A stretch of 64,000 nt of DNA, from NCBI RefSeq assembly GCF_013410955.1, contig NZ_JACCCG010000006.1, positions 248,001 to 312,000 on the forward strand, written 5' to 3'. The notes under the pieces are model-generated. The model ran no database searches. It worked only from the letters and a program-made list of their open reading frames with translations, and had not been told where the DNA came from. Shown one piece after another: positions 8,385-16,653 of this stretch. The position numbers were made by a program, and so were the translations under genes. Positions within the stretch are counted from its first letter, which is position 1. Each line of letters starts with the position of its first letter. The stretch comes from Microbacterium sp. AK009 (GTDB lineage: Bacteria > Actinomycetota > Actinomycetes > Actinomycetales > Microbacteriaceae).

Positions 8385-9278
8385 ATGTCGGTAGGCCTGC
8401 TCGCCGTCGTCGATGACATCCTCACCGCAGCGTTGAAGGCGAGCGCGAAGACCGCGGGCGTCGTCATCGATGATGCGGCCGTCACGCCGCAGTACGTGCA
8501 GGGCATCACCCCCGCCCGCGAACTCCCGGTGGTGTGGAAGATCGCGCTCGGAAGCCTCGTCAACAAGTTCGTCATCATCATCCCGATCGCGCTCCTGCTC
8601 ACCGCCTTCGCGCCCTGGGTGCTGCCGTTCCTCCTGATCATCGGCGGTGGCTTCCTCTGCTACGAGGGAGCCGAGAAGGTGCTCGAGTGGTTCGGGGCGC
8701 ACCACGAGGCCGAGGATGACGAGCCGCGGGATGAGAAGAAGCTCGTGTTCGGAGCGATCCGCACCGACCTCATCCTCAGCACCGAGATCATGCTCATCGC
8801 CCTGACGAGCCTCGATCCGGATCTCGGGCTGGGGATGACCCTGGCCGCCCTCGCGGTCATCGGGCTCGGCATGACCGCGATCGTCTACGGCGCTGTCGCG
8901 CTGCTGGTCAAGATCGACGACATCGGGCTCCGCCTGATGAAGAGTCCGTCGCGTCGCGTCCGTCGCACCGGGGTGCGGGTCGTGGCGTCGATGCCCGCGG
9001 TGTTCCGTGTGATCAGCGTGATCGGAACGGTCGCGATGCTCTGGGTCGGCGGTCACCTCGTCATCGCCAACCTGGCCGAGACGTTCTGGCACGGCCCGTA
9101 CGACCTCCTACACGCGATCACGCACCTGGTGGAGGCCGCAGGCCCGGTCGTGGTCTGGATCGTCGACGCCGCCGTCTCCGCCGTCTTCGGCTTCGTCGCC
9201 GGGTTGATCATCGTGGGCGCGGTGATGGGTGTCCGCCGGCTCCTGCCCTCAACGAGGCGAGCGACCGCACACCACTGA
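8385..9278 (+). CDS. DUF808 (YedI-type) inner-membrane protein
   Basis: 297 residues from ATG at 8385, preceded by GAGAGGAGAAG. An upstream in-frame extension is rejected because this start has the ribosome binding site and the family N-terminus (GLLAVVDDILTAALKASAKT, then AGVVIDDAAVTPQYVQG). Motifs ELPVVWKIALGSLVNKFVI and GGGFLCYEGAEKVLEW are diagnostic for DUF808. Six or more membrane segments, including a C-terminal pair. The function of the family is unknown; a transport role is usually suggested. It follows the TetR gene by 104 bp in the same direction. Confidence 0.88.
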   Translation: MSVGLLAVVDDILTAALKASAKTAGVVIDDAAVTPQYVQGITPARELPVVWKIALGSLVNKFVIIIPIALLLTAFAPWVLPFLLIIGGGFLCYEGAEKVLEWFGAHHEAEDDEPRDEKKLVFGAIRTDLILSTEIMLIALTSLDPDLGLGMTLAALAVIGLGMTAIVYGAVALLVKIDDIGLRLMKSPSRRVRRTGVRVVASMPAVFRVISVIGTVAMLWVGGHLVIANLAETFWHGPYDLLHAITHLVEAAGPVVVWIVDAAVSAVFGFVAGLIIVGAVMGVRRLLPSTRRATAHH

Positions 9279-9341
9279 ACTCGTCCCCGGGCTCCACGAC
9301 CTCGGCCGACCGTCGAACAGCGGCGGCGTCACGAATGCGAT

Positions 9342-9695
9342 CTAGCCCTGGATGGCGCCGATGATGAGGCCCATGAGCGTGAACGCAACGACGTTGTACC
9401 CGGCGTTGATCGCCCAGAGCCGGATCGATCTGCGCTCGAAGAGGTAGTTGACGCCCAGCGCGGCCGCGACCCAGGTGACGCCGACGGCGAGTCCCGCCGC
9501 GAGACCGAACCCCGGTCCGGCGGCGCCGATGAACGCCGCGAGGCTCGCGGCCATCACGACGGCGAGCAAAGCGGACCCGACGAAGATCCGCACTGCTCCG
9601 GTCGTGAGCTGCTCATCGTCCACCCCGGCCAGTCGCTGCCAGGGTTTGGCGAAGAGGAGGGAGTACCACAGGCCGCCCGCCCAGCAGGTCGCGAC
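9342..9695 (-). pseudogene. DUF1761 membrane protein lacking its N-terminus
   Basis: From AGGLWYSLLFAKPWQRL to the stop at 9342 (FTLMGLIIGAIQG) the frame matches a DUF1761 protein, with three membrane spans left. Members normally start with a first membrane span ending in a GALWYSP-like motif. Here the sequence just upstream of GGLWYS runs into an out-of-frame segment that codes for part of an AraC-type regulator (9690-9882). No credible start codon precedes the domain except in the chimeric frame beginning near 9878. I read this as the 3' remnant of a gene joined to another by deletion. Confidence 0.6.
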
Positions 9696-9882
9696 CCCGC
9701 GCGAGCAGGCGGTACGGCGCATCGGCGAAACTGACGATGAGGTGGATGCCGGGAAGCGGCACGATCCGCTCGAAGCGCCGCGGCGAGGGGGCGTGCAGCC
9801 ACCAGAGTCGTTGGACGACCGATCGCGTCCGTGAAGTGGCCGGGCGTTCGACGTAGGCGGGCTCCACGGGGCGTGCACTCAC
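9690..9882 (-). pseudogene. N-terminal remnant of an AraC-type regulator
   Basis: Read from GTG at 9882, the first about 63 residues (TRSVVQRLWWLHAPSPRRFE, then RIVPLPGIHLIVSFADAPYR) resemble the start of AraC-family regulators with a DUF6597-like N-terminal domain. This fold is also present, complete, in the gene at 10352-11224. After LLARG the similarity ends and the frame runs for about 25 meaningless residues over the DUF1761 remnant to a stop at 9613. The helix-turn-helix half is missing. GTG follows the stop of the DUF6855-like gene by one base, so it was probably its operon partner before the deletion. Confidence 0.6.
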
Positions 9883-9883
9883 C

Positions 9884-10318
9884 TCATTCGGTCGGGGCTT
9901 CCGGGCGGACTCTCACCCGATTGTTCCTCGCACCGTGCTCGAGTTCCACCAGTCCGAGAGCTTCCAGGAGTGGGGGGAGGTACATTCCGAAACGGCCGCG
10001 ATACCCCTTCCGCTGCCCGTACCAGCCGCCGACCGGGTTGTCGGCGGATCGACCCCACGCCTCGACGGTGCCAGGTGCGGGGTCCTTCTTCTCGTCGGCC
10101 GCTCCGAGCGGCATCCAGTCACCGTGCGCACCGAGCATCGCGTGGAGGTCGTCGACCGCTCGGGCGAGGTAGGAGAGGCGGGTGCTCCCGACCTGGCAGA
10201 CCAGGAGCGGCGGATCCGCGTCATCGTCGCGGTACAGGGTGTACTCCGATGTCAGGGGCGGGGTCTTCAGCCGCCACGGATCGTCCTTCGTTCCCGAGCC
10301 TGACCAGTGCTCAGTCAT
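9884..10318 (-). CDS. DUF6855-like protein
   Basis: 144 residues. The product has the tightly conserved pattern KDDPWRLKTPPLTSEYTLYR, LLVCQVGSTRLSYLARAVDD, LGAADEKK and NPVGGWYGQRKGYRGRFGMY. I recognise this as the DUF6855 family of small cytosolic actinobacterial proteins; function unknown. AGGAG lies 8 nt before ATG at 10318. It lies 33 bp downstream of an AraC regulator in the same direction, so co-transcription is likely. Members of this family are often next to regulators and SRPBCC genes, as here. A good candidate for a ligand- or DNA-associated protein, but nothing catalytic is visible. Confidence 0.75.
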   Translation of the reverse strand: MTEHWSGSGTKDDPWRLKTPPLTSEYTLYRDDDADPPLLVCQVGSTRLSYLARAVDDLHAMLGAHGDWMPLGAADEKKDPAPGTVEAWGRSADNPVGGWYGQRKGYRGRFGMYLPPLLEALGLVELEHGARNNRVRVRPEAPTE

Positions 10319-10351
10319 GGTGTCTTCTCCTCGTCGACGTAACCGGCATCG

Positions 10352-11224
10352 TCAGCCTGCCCGCCTGTCGATCGTGTCGTCTTGTACGTACGCAACGACG
10401 TTGGGTGCGAAGTCGTCGGGGCCGGACACGGGGTAGTAGCCGCGGTAGCCACGAGGAACACCGCCGGTGAATGCACGGAACTCACGGACGAGATGTGCCT
10501 GGTCGTAGTAGTGAGCATCGGCCGCGATGTCACCCAAGGAGACACGGGGGTCGACCATGAGGCTGCGCAAAGCCTTCTGGAAGCGGATGACGCGGGCGAC
10601 CGTCCGGGGCGAGTACCCGAGGTGACGGGCGAACAGGCGCTGCACCTGACGCGGCGTCATGGTCGCGGAGGCAGCGATCACTTCCGTCGTCGCTTGGCCC
10701 TCAGAGTCGACGAGGACGGCAAGGGCGCGCTCGAATGCCGCCGTCGAGCCGCCACGCTCGAGCCGTTCGAGGAAGAAAGCGTCGAGCATCGTCGTGCACC
10801 CCGCCGTATCCTCCTCGTTGCGGAGACGGTCCTCCAGCTCGGCGACCGCGTCGCCGAGCACCAGCGTCGGTGCGGGCGTTCCGCCGTTCCACCGTTTCAG
10901 GTCGTCCCGCGCGAACGGCGCCAGTCCACCCAGACGGAAGCGAACCCCGACGATGCGGACGAAGCCCTGCTGGTGTATCCGGATCGGCACGAGACGCTGA
11001 AGGTCGAGGGTGGATTCGGCGATCTGCCTGCTCTTCCCGCCGATGACCTCGCGGACGTAGGGTGCCTCGAAGTTGAAGATCAGATCGGCGCGCGCGTCGA
11101 CGAAGACGTCGACGCGGAGCTCCACCTCCTCGCCCGGTCCGTGCGAGACGAACCAGTAGTTCTCGATGTAGGGCTGCAGCGCTGGAGCCGGGTGGGCGAG
11201 CTGATACACACCCCAGAATCGCAT
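10352..11224 (-). CDS. AraC-family transcriptional regulator with DUF6597-type sensor domain
   Basis: 290 residues from ATG at 11224 (MRFWGVYQLAHPAPALQPYI); the longer frame to 11323 runs into the divergent promoter and is rejected. The N-terminal half (ENYWFVSHGPGEEVELRVDV, FVDARADLIFNFE) is the DUF6597 cupin-like domain. The C-terminal third has the double helix-turn-helix of AraC proteins: TMTPRQVQRLFARHLGYSPR and VSLGDIAADAHYYDQAHLVR, EFRAFTGGVP. It probably controls the DUF6855-like gene behind it and/or the divergent ArsR-SRPBCC operon. Effector unknown. Confidence 0.88.
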   Translation of the reverse strand: MRFWGVYQLAHPAPALQPYIENYWFVSHGPGEEVELRVDVFVDARADLIFNFEAPYVREVIGGKSRQIAESTLDLQRLVPIRIHQQGFVRIVGVRFRLGGLAPFARDDLKRWNGGTPAPTLVLGDAVAELEDRLRNEEDTAGCTTMLDAFFLERLERGGSTAAFERALAVLVDSEGQATTEVIAASATMTPRQVQRLFARHLGYSPRTVARVIRFQKALRSLMVDPRVSLGDIAADAHYYDQAHLVREFRAFTGGVPRGYRGYYPVSGPDDFAPNVVAYVQDDTIDRRAG

Positions 11225-11276
11225 GACCTCTGCTGAAGGACGAGCGATCTCGCCGATCGAGCACGTCAGCTGCCCC

Positions 11277-11320
11277 TTGACGGGTGTGGAGCGGGGGTCT
11301 AACGTACAACCAAATGGTTG
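11277..11320 (+). promoter_or_regulatory. Promoter with an ArsR-type operator overlapping the start codon
   Basis: TTGACG (11277-11282), a 17-bp spacer and TAACGT (11300-11305) form a near-consensus sigma-A promoter whose start site falls at or just before the ATG (11314). There is no Shine-Dalgarno, so the mRNA is probably leaderless. The perfect palindrome CAACCA-AA-TGGTTG (11307-11320) spans the transcription start and the initiation codon, an ideal place for autorepression by the ArsR protein. Operator role is inferred. Confidence 0.7.
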
Positions 11321-11688
11321 CACAAACGGAGCTGACCGATGACGATCTCGACCGCGTGTTCCACGCGCTCGCCGCGGCGACGCGCCGCGACATCCTGCGG
11401 CGCGCCATCGAGGCCGAGCATTCGGTCTCGGGTCTGGCCCGTGAGTACGACATGTCGTTCGCCGCGGTGCAGAAGCACGTCGCGGTGCTCGAAGCGGCCG
11501 GCCTCATCGTCAAGCGCGCCGAGGGTCGGGAGCGGCTGGTCCGAGCGGATCCGGCCATGATCGCCCGCGCCCGCGCGTTGCTCGCCGCCTATGAGGAGCT
11601 CTGGCGCTCGCGCATCGCGCGGCTCGACCAGCTGCTCGCCGAAGATCCACCGACACCCACACCCGCAGCATCCAACGAAGGAGACTGA
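11314..11688 (+). CDS. ArsR-family winged-helix repressor
   Basis: 124 residues from ATG at 11314 (MVAQTELTDDDLDRVFHALA). The winged-helix fold is clear: FHALAAATRRDILRRAIEAE, recognition helix region GLAREYDMSFAAVQKHVAVL, then EAAGLIVKRAEGRERLVRAD as the wing. It lacks the metal-binding cysteines of ArsR/SmtB and belongs to the group partnered with SRPBCC (AHSA1) proteins. It is followed with a one-base gap by a double-SRPBCC gene, forming a two-gene operon. Autoregulation through the palindrome at 11307-11320 is likely. Confidence 0.92.
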   Translation: MVAQTELTDDDLDRVFHALAAATRRDILRRAIEAEHSVSGLAREYDMSFAAVQKHVAVLEAAGLIVKRAEGRERLVRADPAMIARARALLAAYEELWRSRIARLDQLLAEDPPTPTPAASNEGD

Positions 11689-11689
11689 C

Positions 11690-12670
11690 ATGCCCGTCAC
11701 CGATGTCACCACCGACGCCGAGGCGCTCACCATGACGCTCGAAGCCGAGTTCGACGCATCCGTCGACCGCCTCTGGAAGGCCTTCACCGATCCGCAGCAG
11801 CTCGAGCGGTTCTGGGGACCTCCCGGCTGGCCCGCGAGCTTCCCCCAGTTCGACTTCACCGTCGGCGGGCACGCGCGCTACGTCATGACCAGCCCGAAGG
11901 GCGAGCAGTCGTGGGGGTCGTGGGAGTTCGTCGCCATCGACGCTCCGCGCGGCTTCACCGTGCTCGACGCGTTCGCCAACGAGGAGGGCGCACCGCTCGA
12001 GGGGATGCCCGTCATGCGGGTCGTCTTCGCCTTCGAGCCGACCGCGACGGGATCGCGCATGGTCAACACCACCTACTTCACCTCCGCCGAGGCGTTGGAG
12101 CAGGTCGTCGCGTTCGGTGCCGTCGAGGGCTCGACGATGGCGATCAACCAGCTCGACCTGGTGCTGCACGACCTTCGCGAATACGCCGCGGGGCGCGGCA
12201 CCGAACTGGAGATCCTCGACGACCAGCACGTGCGCATCACCCGCGTCATCCGCGGTCCGCGCGAGCTGGTCTGGAAGGCCCATCACGACACCGACCTGCT
12301 GAAGAAGTGGATGCTGGGACCCGACGGGTGGACGATGCCCGTCGCCGAGCAGGCCGAGGCCGTCGGCGACACCTTCCGGAACGTCTGGGTGCCCGGCCCG
12401 GGGGTCGAGGGTGAGGAGTTCGGCTTCGAAGGCGAACTGCTTCTCACCGATCCTCCGCGCCGTGAGGTGTCGACCGAGCGCATGATCGGTATGGACGGCC
12501 CCGGCACGGTCAACGACCTGTCGTTCTACGAGGAGGACGGGCTGACGCTGCTGACGCTCGTCATCGAGTACCCCGACGCCGAGACGCGCGACATGATCCT
12601 CGCGACCGGCATGGTCGACGGCATGGAGGCCAGCTACGCCCGACTCGAGGGTGTGCTCACGACGGTCTGA
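11690..12670 (+). CDS. Tandem SRPBCC (AHSA1-type) protein
   Basis: 326 residues from ATG at 11690, with GAAGGAG upstream. It contains two complete AHSA1-like START domains in one chain. The first, residues about 10-160, runs from ALTMTLEAEFDASVDRLWKA and FTDPQQLERFWGPPGWPA. The second, about 170-320, runs from HVRITRVIRGPRELVWKAHH and DTDLLKKWMLGPDGW. In most relatives each domain is a separate protein, or an ArsR gene is followed by one. The cavity ligand is unknown. Probably co-transcribed and co-regulated with the preceding arsR-type gene. Confidence 0.9.
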   Translation: MPVTDVTTDAEALTMTLEAEFDASVDRLWKAFTDPQQLERFWGPPGWPASFPQFDFTVGGHARYVMTSPKGEQSWGSWEFVAIDAPRGFTVLDAFANEEGAPLEGMPVMRVVFAFEPTATGSRMVNTTYFTSAEALEQVVAFGAVEGSTMAINQLDLVLHDLREYAAGRGTELEILDDQHVRITRVIRGPRELVWKAHHDTDLLKKWMLGPDGWTMPVAEQAEAVGDTFRNVWVPGPGVEGEEFGFEGELLLTDPPRREVSTERMIGMDGPGTVNDLSFYEEDGLTLLTLVIEYPDAETRDMILATGMVDGMEASYARLEGVLTTV

Positions 12671-12743
12671 GGGACGCGGCGTGAAGGGCCACGCGGAGAT
12701 CACGGGGGGGTGGCCGGATCGGCTGCCCCCCTACGATGTGACC

Positions 12744-13646
12744 GTGGACTTCAGCTTCGCTTTCACGCCCGACCTCATCGCGGTGTTCATCACGCTGTTC
12801 GTGCTCGAGATCGTCCTCGGCGTCGACAACGTCATCTTCATCTCGATCCTCGCCTCCAAGCTCCCCAAGGAGCAGCAGGCGAAGGCCCGGAACCTCGGGC
12901 TCACCCTGGCGATGCTGATGCGGGTCATCCTGGTGTTCTTCGCGGGGTGGCTCATCACGCTGACCGAGGAGGTCTTCGCTGTCGGGGACCTCAGCTTCTC
13001 GTGGAAGGACATCATCCTCATCGCGGGTGGGTTGTTCCTGCTCTACAAAGCGGTCACCGAGATCCACCACAAACTCGAGGGTGCGGAGGATGAGCACGGC
13101 GCGGGCGGGTCGAAGGCGATCTCGTTCGGCGCGGTGATCGGCCAGATCCTCGTGCTCGACCTGGTCTTCTCGCTCGACTCGGTCATCACCGCGGTCGGCA
13201 TGACGACCAACCTCGTGGTGATCGTCACCGTCGTGGTGCTCTCCTTCGGCATCATGCTGTTCGCCGCGCGATTCATCTTCGAGTTCGTCAACAAGCACCC
13301 GACGGTGAAGATGCTGGCGCTGTCGTTCCTCCTCCTCATCGGTGTGTTCCTGATCGCCGAGGGCTTCGGGTTCTACATCGACAAGGCCTTCATCTACGGG
13401 CCGATGGCTTTCGCCATCTTCGTCGAGGCGCTGAACCTCACCTACGCCGCGCGGCGCGCGAAGCGCGCCAGGAAGCCTGAGCACCCCGTGCAGCTGCGCC
13501 CCCGCTACCGCGACGTCGATGAGTCGGTCGCCGTCGCCGCGGCGCTGTCGCGGTCGAAGGACCCGTCGGCCGGCGCCGTCGGCCTGTCACGCAAGCCCGT
13601 CGCCGGTGACGCACCGGCCGACGCGGAGCGCGCCGGCCTCGGCTGA
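12744..13646 (+). CDS. TerC-family integral membrane protein
   Basis: 300 residues from GTG at 12744; TACGAT at 12732-12737 sits six bases upstream with no ribosome binding site, a leaderless pattern. The family signature motifs LEIVLGVDNVIFISILASKL and VLDLVFSLDSVITAVGM, both carrying the conserved acidic residues within membrane helices, are intact. Seven to eight membrane spans are followed by a charged C-terminal tail of about 70 residues. TerC/Alx-type proteins are implicated in tellurite resistance and, more recently, Mn2+ efflux during protein secretion. Here the specific substrate is not evident. Confidence 0.92.
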   Translation: MDFSFAFTPDLIAVFITLFVLEIVLGVDNVIFISILASKLPKEQQAKARNLGLTLAMLMRVILVFFAGWLITLTEEVFAVGDLSFSWKDIILIAGGLFLLYKAVTEIHHKLEGAEDEHGAGGSKAISFGAVIGQILVLDLVFSLDSVITAVGMTTNLVVIVTVVVLSFGIMLFAARFIFEFVNKHPTVKMLALSFLLLIGVFLIAEGFGFYIDKAFIYGPMAFAIFVEALNLTYAARRAKRARKPEHPVQLRPRYRDVDESVAVAAALSRSKDPSAGAVGLSRKPVAGDAPADAERAGLG

Positions 13647-13669
13647 ACGCGATCCTCGGGGCCCCTGCG

Positions 13670-14809
13670 TCACCGCGAGTCGGTGGCCGCGAACCACCCG
13701 GAGGGGGCGAGCTCGGACCCGGCACGGGAGAGGTACTGGTCGAAGTAGACCCGGGCGACGAGTTCGCGGCGGCTGGTGACCCCTGCTTTGTCGAAGATCG
13801 ACTTCAGGTGGTCTTGCACGGTGTAGGGCGAGACGTGCATCGCGGCGGCGATCTCCTTGGTGTCGGCGCCCCTCAGCACGATTGAGACGACGTCCCGCTC
13901 GCGGGCGGTGAGGCCGAAGGCCGCGGCGACGAGGTCGATCACCTCCTGTGGACGGGCTTCCTCGATGGTGACGACGACGTCGCCGCCGCGATCGCCGATC
14001 CCGCCGAGAGGCGCCGCGTGCAGCACCAGCCAGAGCCCGTCCGCCGTGCGCGCCCGCACGCGAGGCACGCGATCGGTCTCGCCGCGGGCGAATCGCCGGG
14101 CGGCGTCGACGAGCGCGTACACGTACACGAGCGGGTCGCCCATGCCCGGCACCACCGACATCCGCTCCAGATGCAGCTGCGCCCCGGGAGTGGACTGGAC
14201 GATACGGTTCTGCGCATCGATGATGACGACGGCAGGGCCGGCTTCGGGGACGGGGTCCGTCACGGCGATCTGCGCGAGAAGCCCGGTGCGGATGCCGCGG
14301 GTGAACGACGGTGCGACGGCGGCGAGGAACGCCAGCTCGTCCGCTGCGAAGACCTGATCGTCGCTTCCGCGGAAGAGCGAGACGTGCCCCCACCCTCCGC
14401 TGCGATCGGCGAAGACCACGCGCGCCTCGTCGTGGAAGTCGAAGTAGGGCACGAGCAGCTCGGCCATGCGAGCGGATCGATCCAGGTCGCCTCTGGTCTC
14501 GCGCTGCATGCCCACCGCGGTCCGGCCGGCCTGCAGCATCCCCCGGATCGCCGTCGGCTCCTCGCCGCCGTACTCGAGCTGGGACCACGAGAGATCCTGC
14601 TCGTTCCGACCGTCGAGGGCTCCCAGCTTGCGCGCGCTCGAGACCATCGCCGTCGCCGGGTCGAGCGTCGACACGCAGGCGGCGACGAAGGGGACGACCA
14701 TCGCCAGGGCGGCCGCCGCCTCGTCCATGAACTGATGCAGGGGGAGGCCTGCGCGCGACATCACGTCGATGTCGCTCCGCGCACGCCCCAGAGCCAGTGC
14801 GGTGGCCAT
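13670..14809 (-). CDS. LuxR-family transcriptional regulator with GAF-like sensor region
   Basis: 379 residues from ATG at 14809, with AGGAG 12 nt upstream. An alternative ATG at 14845 lies inside a palindrome that looks like the operator, so it is less likely. The C-terminal 60 residues are a LuxR helix-turn-helix: LTARERDVVSIVLRGADTKE, then IAAAMHVSPYTVQDHLKSIF. The preceding 300 residues lack a receiver domain and resemble GAF/PAS-type sensing regions (DPVPEAGPAVVIIDAQNRIV). It is divergent from an FAD-dependent oxidase gene, which is its likely target. Confidence 0.88.
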   Translation of the reverse strand: MATALALGRARSDIDVMSRAGLPLHQFMDEAAAALAMVVPFVAACVSTLDPATAMVSSARKLGALDGRNEQDLSWSQLEYGGEEPTAIRGMLQAGRTAVGMQRETRGDLDRSARMAELLVPYFDFHDEARVVFADRSGGWGHVSLFRGSDDQVFAADELAFLAAVAPSFTRGIRTGLLAQIAVTDPVPEAGPAVVIIDAQNRIVQSTPGAQLHLERMSVVPGMGDPLVYVYALVDAARRFARGETDRVPRVRARTADGLWLVLHAAPLGGIGDRGGDVVVTIEEARPQEVIDLVAAAFGLTARERDVVSIVLRGADTKEIAAAMHVSPYTVQDHLKSIFDKAGVTSRRELVARVYFDQYLSRAGSELAPSGWFAATDSR

Positions 14810-14838
14810 GCGAACAGTGTGCTCCTGCCGGCGCGGAT

Positions 14839-14892
14839 CCACCATCCCAGGTATCTGGGATGCCGCAAGACCCCTCTCCCCTGGGATGGTGG
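14839..14892. promoter_or_regulatory. Three-half-site operator between luxR-type gene and oxidase gene
   Basis: CCACCATCCCAG (14839-14850) and CTGGGATGGTGG (14881-14892) are perfect 12-bp inverted copies. A third half site, CTGGGATG (14855-14862), makes a tight palindrome with the first (CATCCCAG-GTAT-CTGGGATG). Position in the divergent promoter region suggests the binding site of the LuxR regulator for both genes. Confidence 0.65.
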
Positions 14893-14976
14893 CCGCACGT
14901 GGGGCGCCGTCAGACTCTCCACCGGGCGCCTTCTGCGGCGTCCACCCGAATAGACATCAGAATGCTGGAGCTCATC

Positions 14977-16374
14977 ATGACCCTGTCCGACACCATGACC
15001 GACGCCGCCCGTCCGGACGCAGACCCGCGGGGCGCGGGCCTGCGGTCCGCCCTCGGAAGCCTGATCGTGCTGCCCGACGATGCCGAGTGGGACCACGCGC
15101 GCAGGCCCTGGAACGTCGCCGTCGACCAGCGGCCGGTCGCGGTCGCGCGTCCCGAGACCGCCGAAGACGTCGTCGAGATCGTGCGCGCGGCCACCGCGGC
15201 AGGACTCCGGGTCGCGCCGCAGTCGACCGGACACGCCGCCGCCGCTCTCGCCGACACCGGCCTCGCCGACACCGTCATCATCTCGCTGGCGCGCCTGCGC
15301 GGCGTCACGGTCGATCCGGTCGCGCGCACGGCACGCGTGCTGGGCGGATCGCTGTGGAACGACGTGCTCGAGGCGACGGCGCCGCACGGATTGACCGCTC
15401 CCCACGGAAGCGCCGGAGATGTGAGCGTTGCCGGGTACAGCCTGAGCGGCGGTCTGTCGTTCTACGCTCGGACGCACGGTCTGGCCGTGAACTTCGTCCG
15501 CGCCGTTCAAGTGGTGACCGCGGAGGGAAACCTCGTGCGAGCGAGCGCTCAGGAGAACCCCGACCTGTTCTGGGCGGTCCGCGGCGGTTCGGGCGCCTTC
15601 GGAGTGGTCGTCTCGCTCGAGATCGACCTGCTCCCCTATGCGGATGTCTTCGCCGGGATGCTGCTGTGGGATGCCGCCCGCGCCGAGGACGTCGCTCGCG
15701 CCTGGGCGGCGTGGACGACGACGGCACCCGAAAGCGCGACGACGACGCTTCGCATCCTGCATCTCCCGCCGCTGCCCGAGCTGCCCCCGTTCCTCTCCGG
15801 GCGGTCGGTCGTGGTCATCGACGGCGCGGTGCTGGAATCGGATGACGCGGCGGCGGCTGTTCTCGCGCCGCTGCGCCACCTGGCCCCCGAGGTCGACACA
15901 TTCGCGCGCATCCCCGCCGCCGGTCTGGTCGCCGTCCACATGGATCCCCCGCAGCCGACCCCCGCCTTCACTGCGCACGCGGTGCTCGACGAGCTTCCGG
16001 ATGGTGCCGTCGACGCGTTCCTGCGGGCGGGGTCGGACCGCGGGCTCTTCATGACGGAGCTGCGCCACATCGGCGGCGCGGTCGCGCGCCCCGTGGCATC
16101 CGGGGGGGGGGCGATCTCGGCGCTGACCGGGCAGTACCTCATCCACACCGTCGCCGTGGTGCCGGCGCCCGAAGTGGCGGAGGCCGCCGCGGCGGCGGTG
16201 CGTGCCGGTGTAGCGCTGTTCCGCCCCTGGCACATCGACGCGCTCGCGCTCACCTTCATCGACGGAGGCGCCGACCGGGCGCTCGGCTACGGCGAGGCCG
16301 CCGCTCGGCTCAGCGAGCTCAAGCGCCGGTTCGATCCCGGCGCGGTGTTCTCGGCTGCCCAGCCGGTGCACTGA
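14977..16374 (+). CDS. FAD-linked oxidoreductase (berberine-bridge-enzyme-like)
   Basis: 465 residues from ATG at 14977, with GGAG 7 nt upstream. It has a PCMH-type FAD-binding domain (VAVARPETAEDVVEIVRAAT, VAPQSTGHAAAALADTG with the candidate 8-alpha FAD-linking His, VAGYSLSGGLSFYARTHGLA, FWAVRGGSGAFGVVVSLEID) and a substrate-binding half. The C-terminus (ELKRRFDPGAVFSAAQPVH) is shortened relative to the canonical BBE motif. It probably oxidises a small alcohol, sugar or alkaloid-like substrate using O2, but the substrate is unknown. A run of ten G residues at 16102-16111 encodes part of SGGGA in frame. Divergent from the LuxR gene. Confidence 0.88.
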   Translation: MTLSDTMTDAARPDADPRGAGLRSALGSLIVLPDDAEWDHARRPWNVAVDQRPVAVARPETAEDVVEIVRAATAAGLRVAPQSTGHAAAALADTGLADTVIISLARLRGVTVDPVARTARVLGGSLWNDVLEATAPHGLTAPHGSAGDVSVAGYSLSGGLSFYARTHGLAVNFVRAVQVVTAEGNLVRASAQENPDLFWAVRGGSGAFGVVVSLEIDLLPYADVFAGMLLWDAARAEDVARAWAAWTTTAPESATTTLRILHLPPLPELPPFLSGRSVVVIDGAVLESDDAAAAVLAPLRHLAPEVDTFARIPAAGLVAVHMDPPQPTPAFTAHAVLDELPDGAVDAFLRAGSDRGLFMTELRHIGGAVARPVASGGGAISALTGQYLIHTVAVVPAPEVAEAAAAAVRAGVALFRPWHIDALALTFIDGGADRALGYGEAAARLSELKRRFDPGAVFSAAQPVH

Positions 16375-16489
16375 CCTGGTGCGCCGCGGCGCCGCCCCGC
16401 GCGCTGGGGGAGCGTGCGGACGCGGCGCCGGAGGCGGTCAGGACGCCGTCCGCGCGGCATCCGCTCTTCCCCGGCGCGCTCCGTGCGCC

Positions 16490-16562
16490 AGATCAGGAGG
16501 TGTGCGCGAGATCAGGAGGATGCGCGTCGGATCGTCCTGATCCGGTGCTCACCTCCTGATCT
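16490..16562. repeat. 73-bp nested palindromic element, copy 1
   Basis: The outer arms AGATCAGGAGGTG (16490-16502) and CACCTCCTGATCT (16550-16562) are perfect inverted copies. The inner arms GATCAGGAGGAT (16510-16521) and ATCGTCCTGATC (16531-16542) match at 11 of 12. The same 73-bp architecture recurs at 32266-32338 without gaps. It lies between the convergent oxidase and corA genes; the remaining 16375-16653 sequence holds no credible gene. Confidence 0.85.
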
Positions 16563-16653
16563 CACGACGGCGGCGTGCCCACGAGTCCGGGGAGGCCCCG
16601 CCGAGCGAGGTCACGATCGACGGCACCGCGATCGGAGCAGCCCGAAGACGCGG

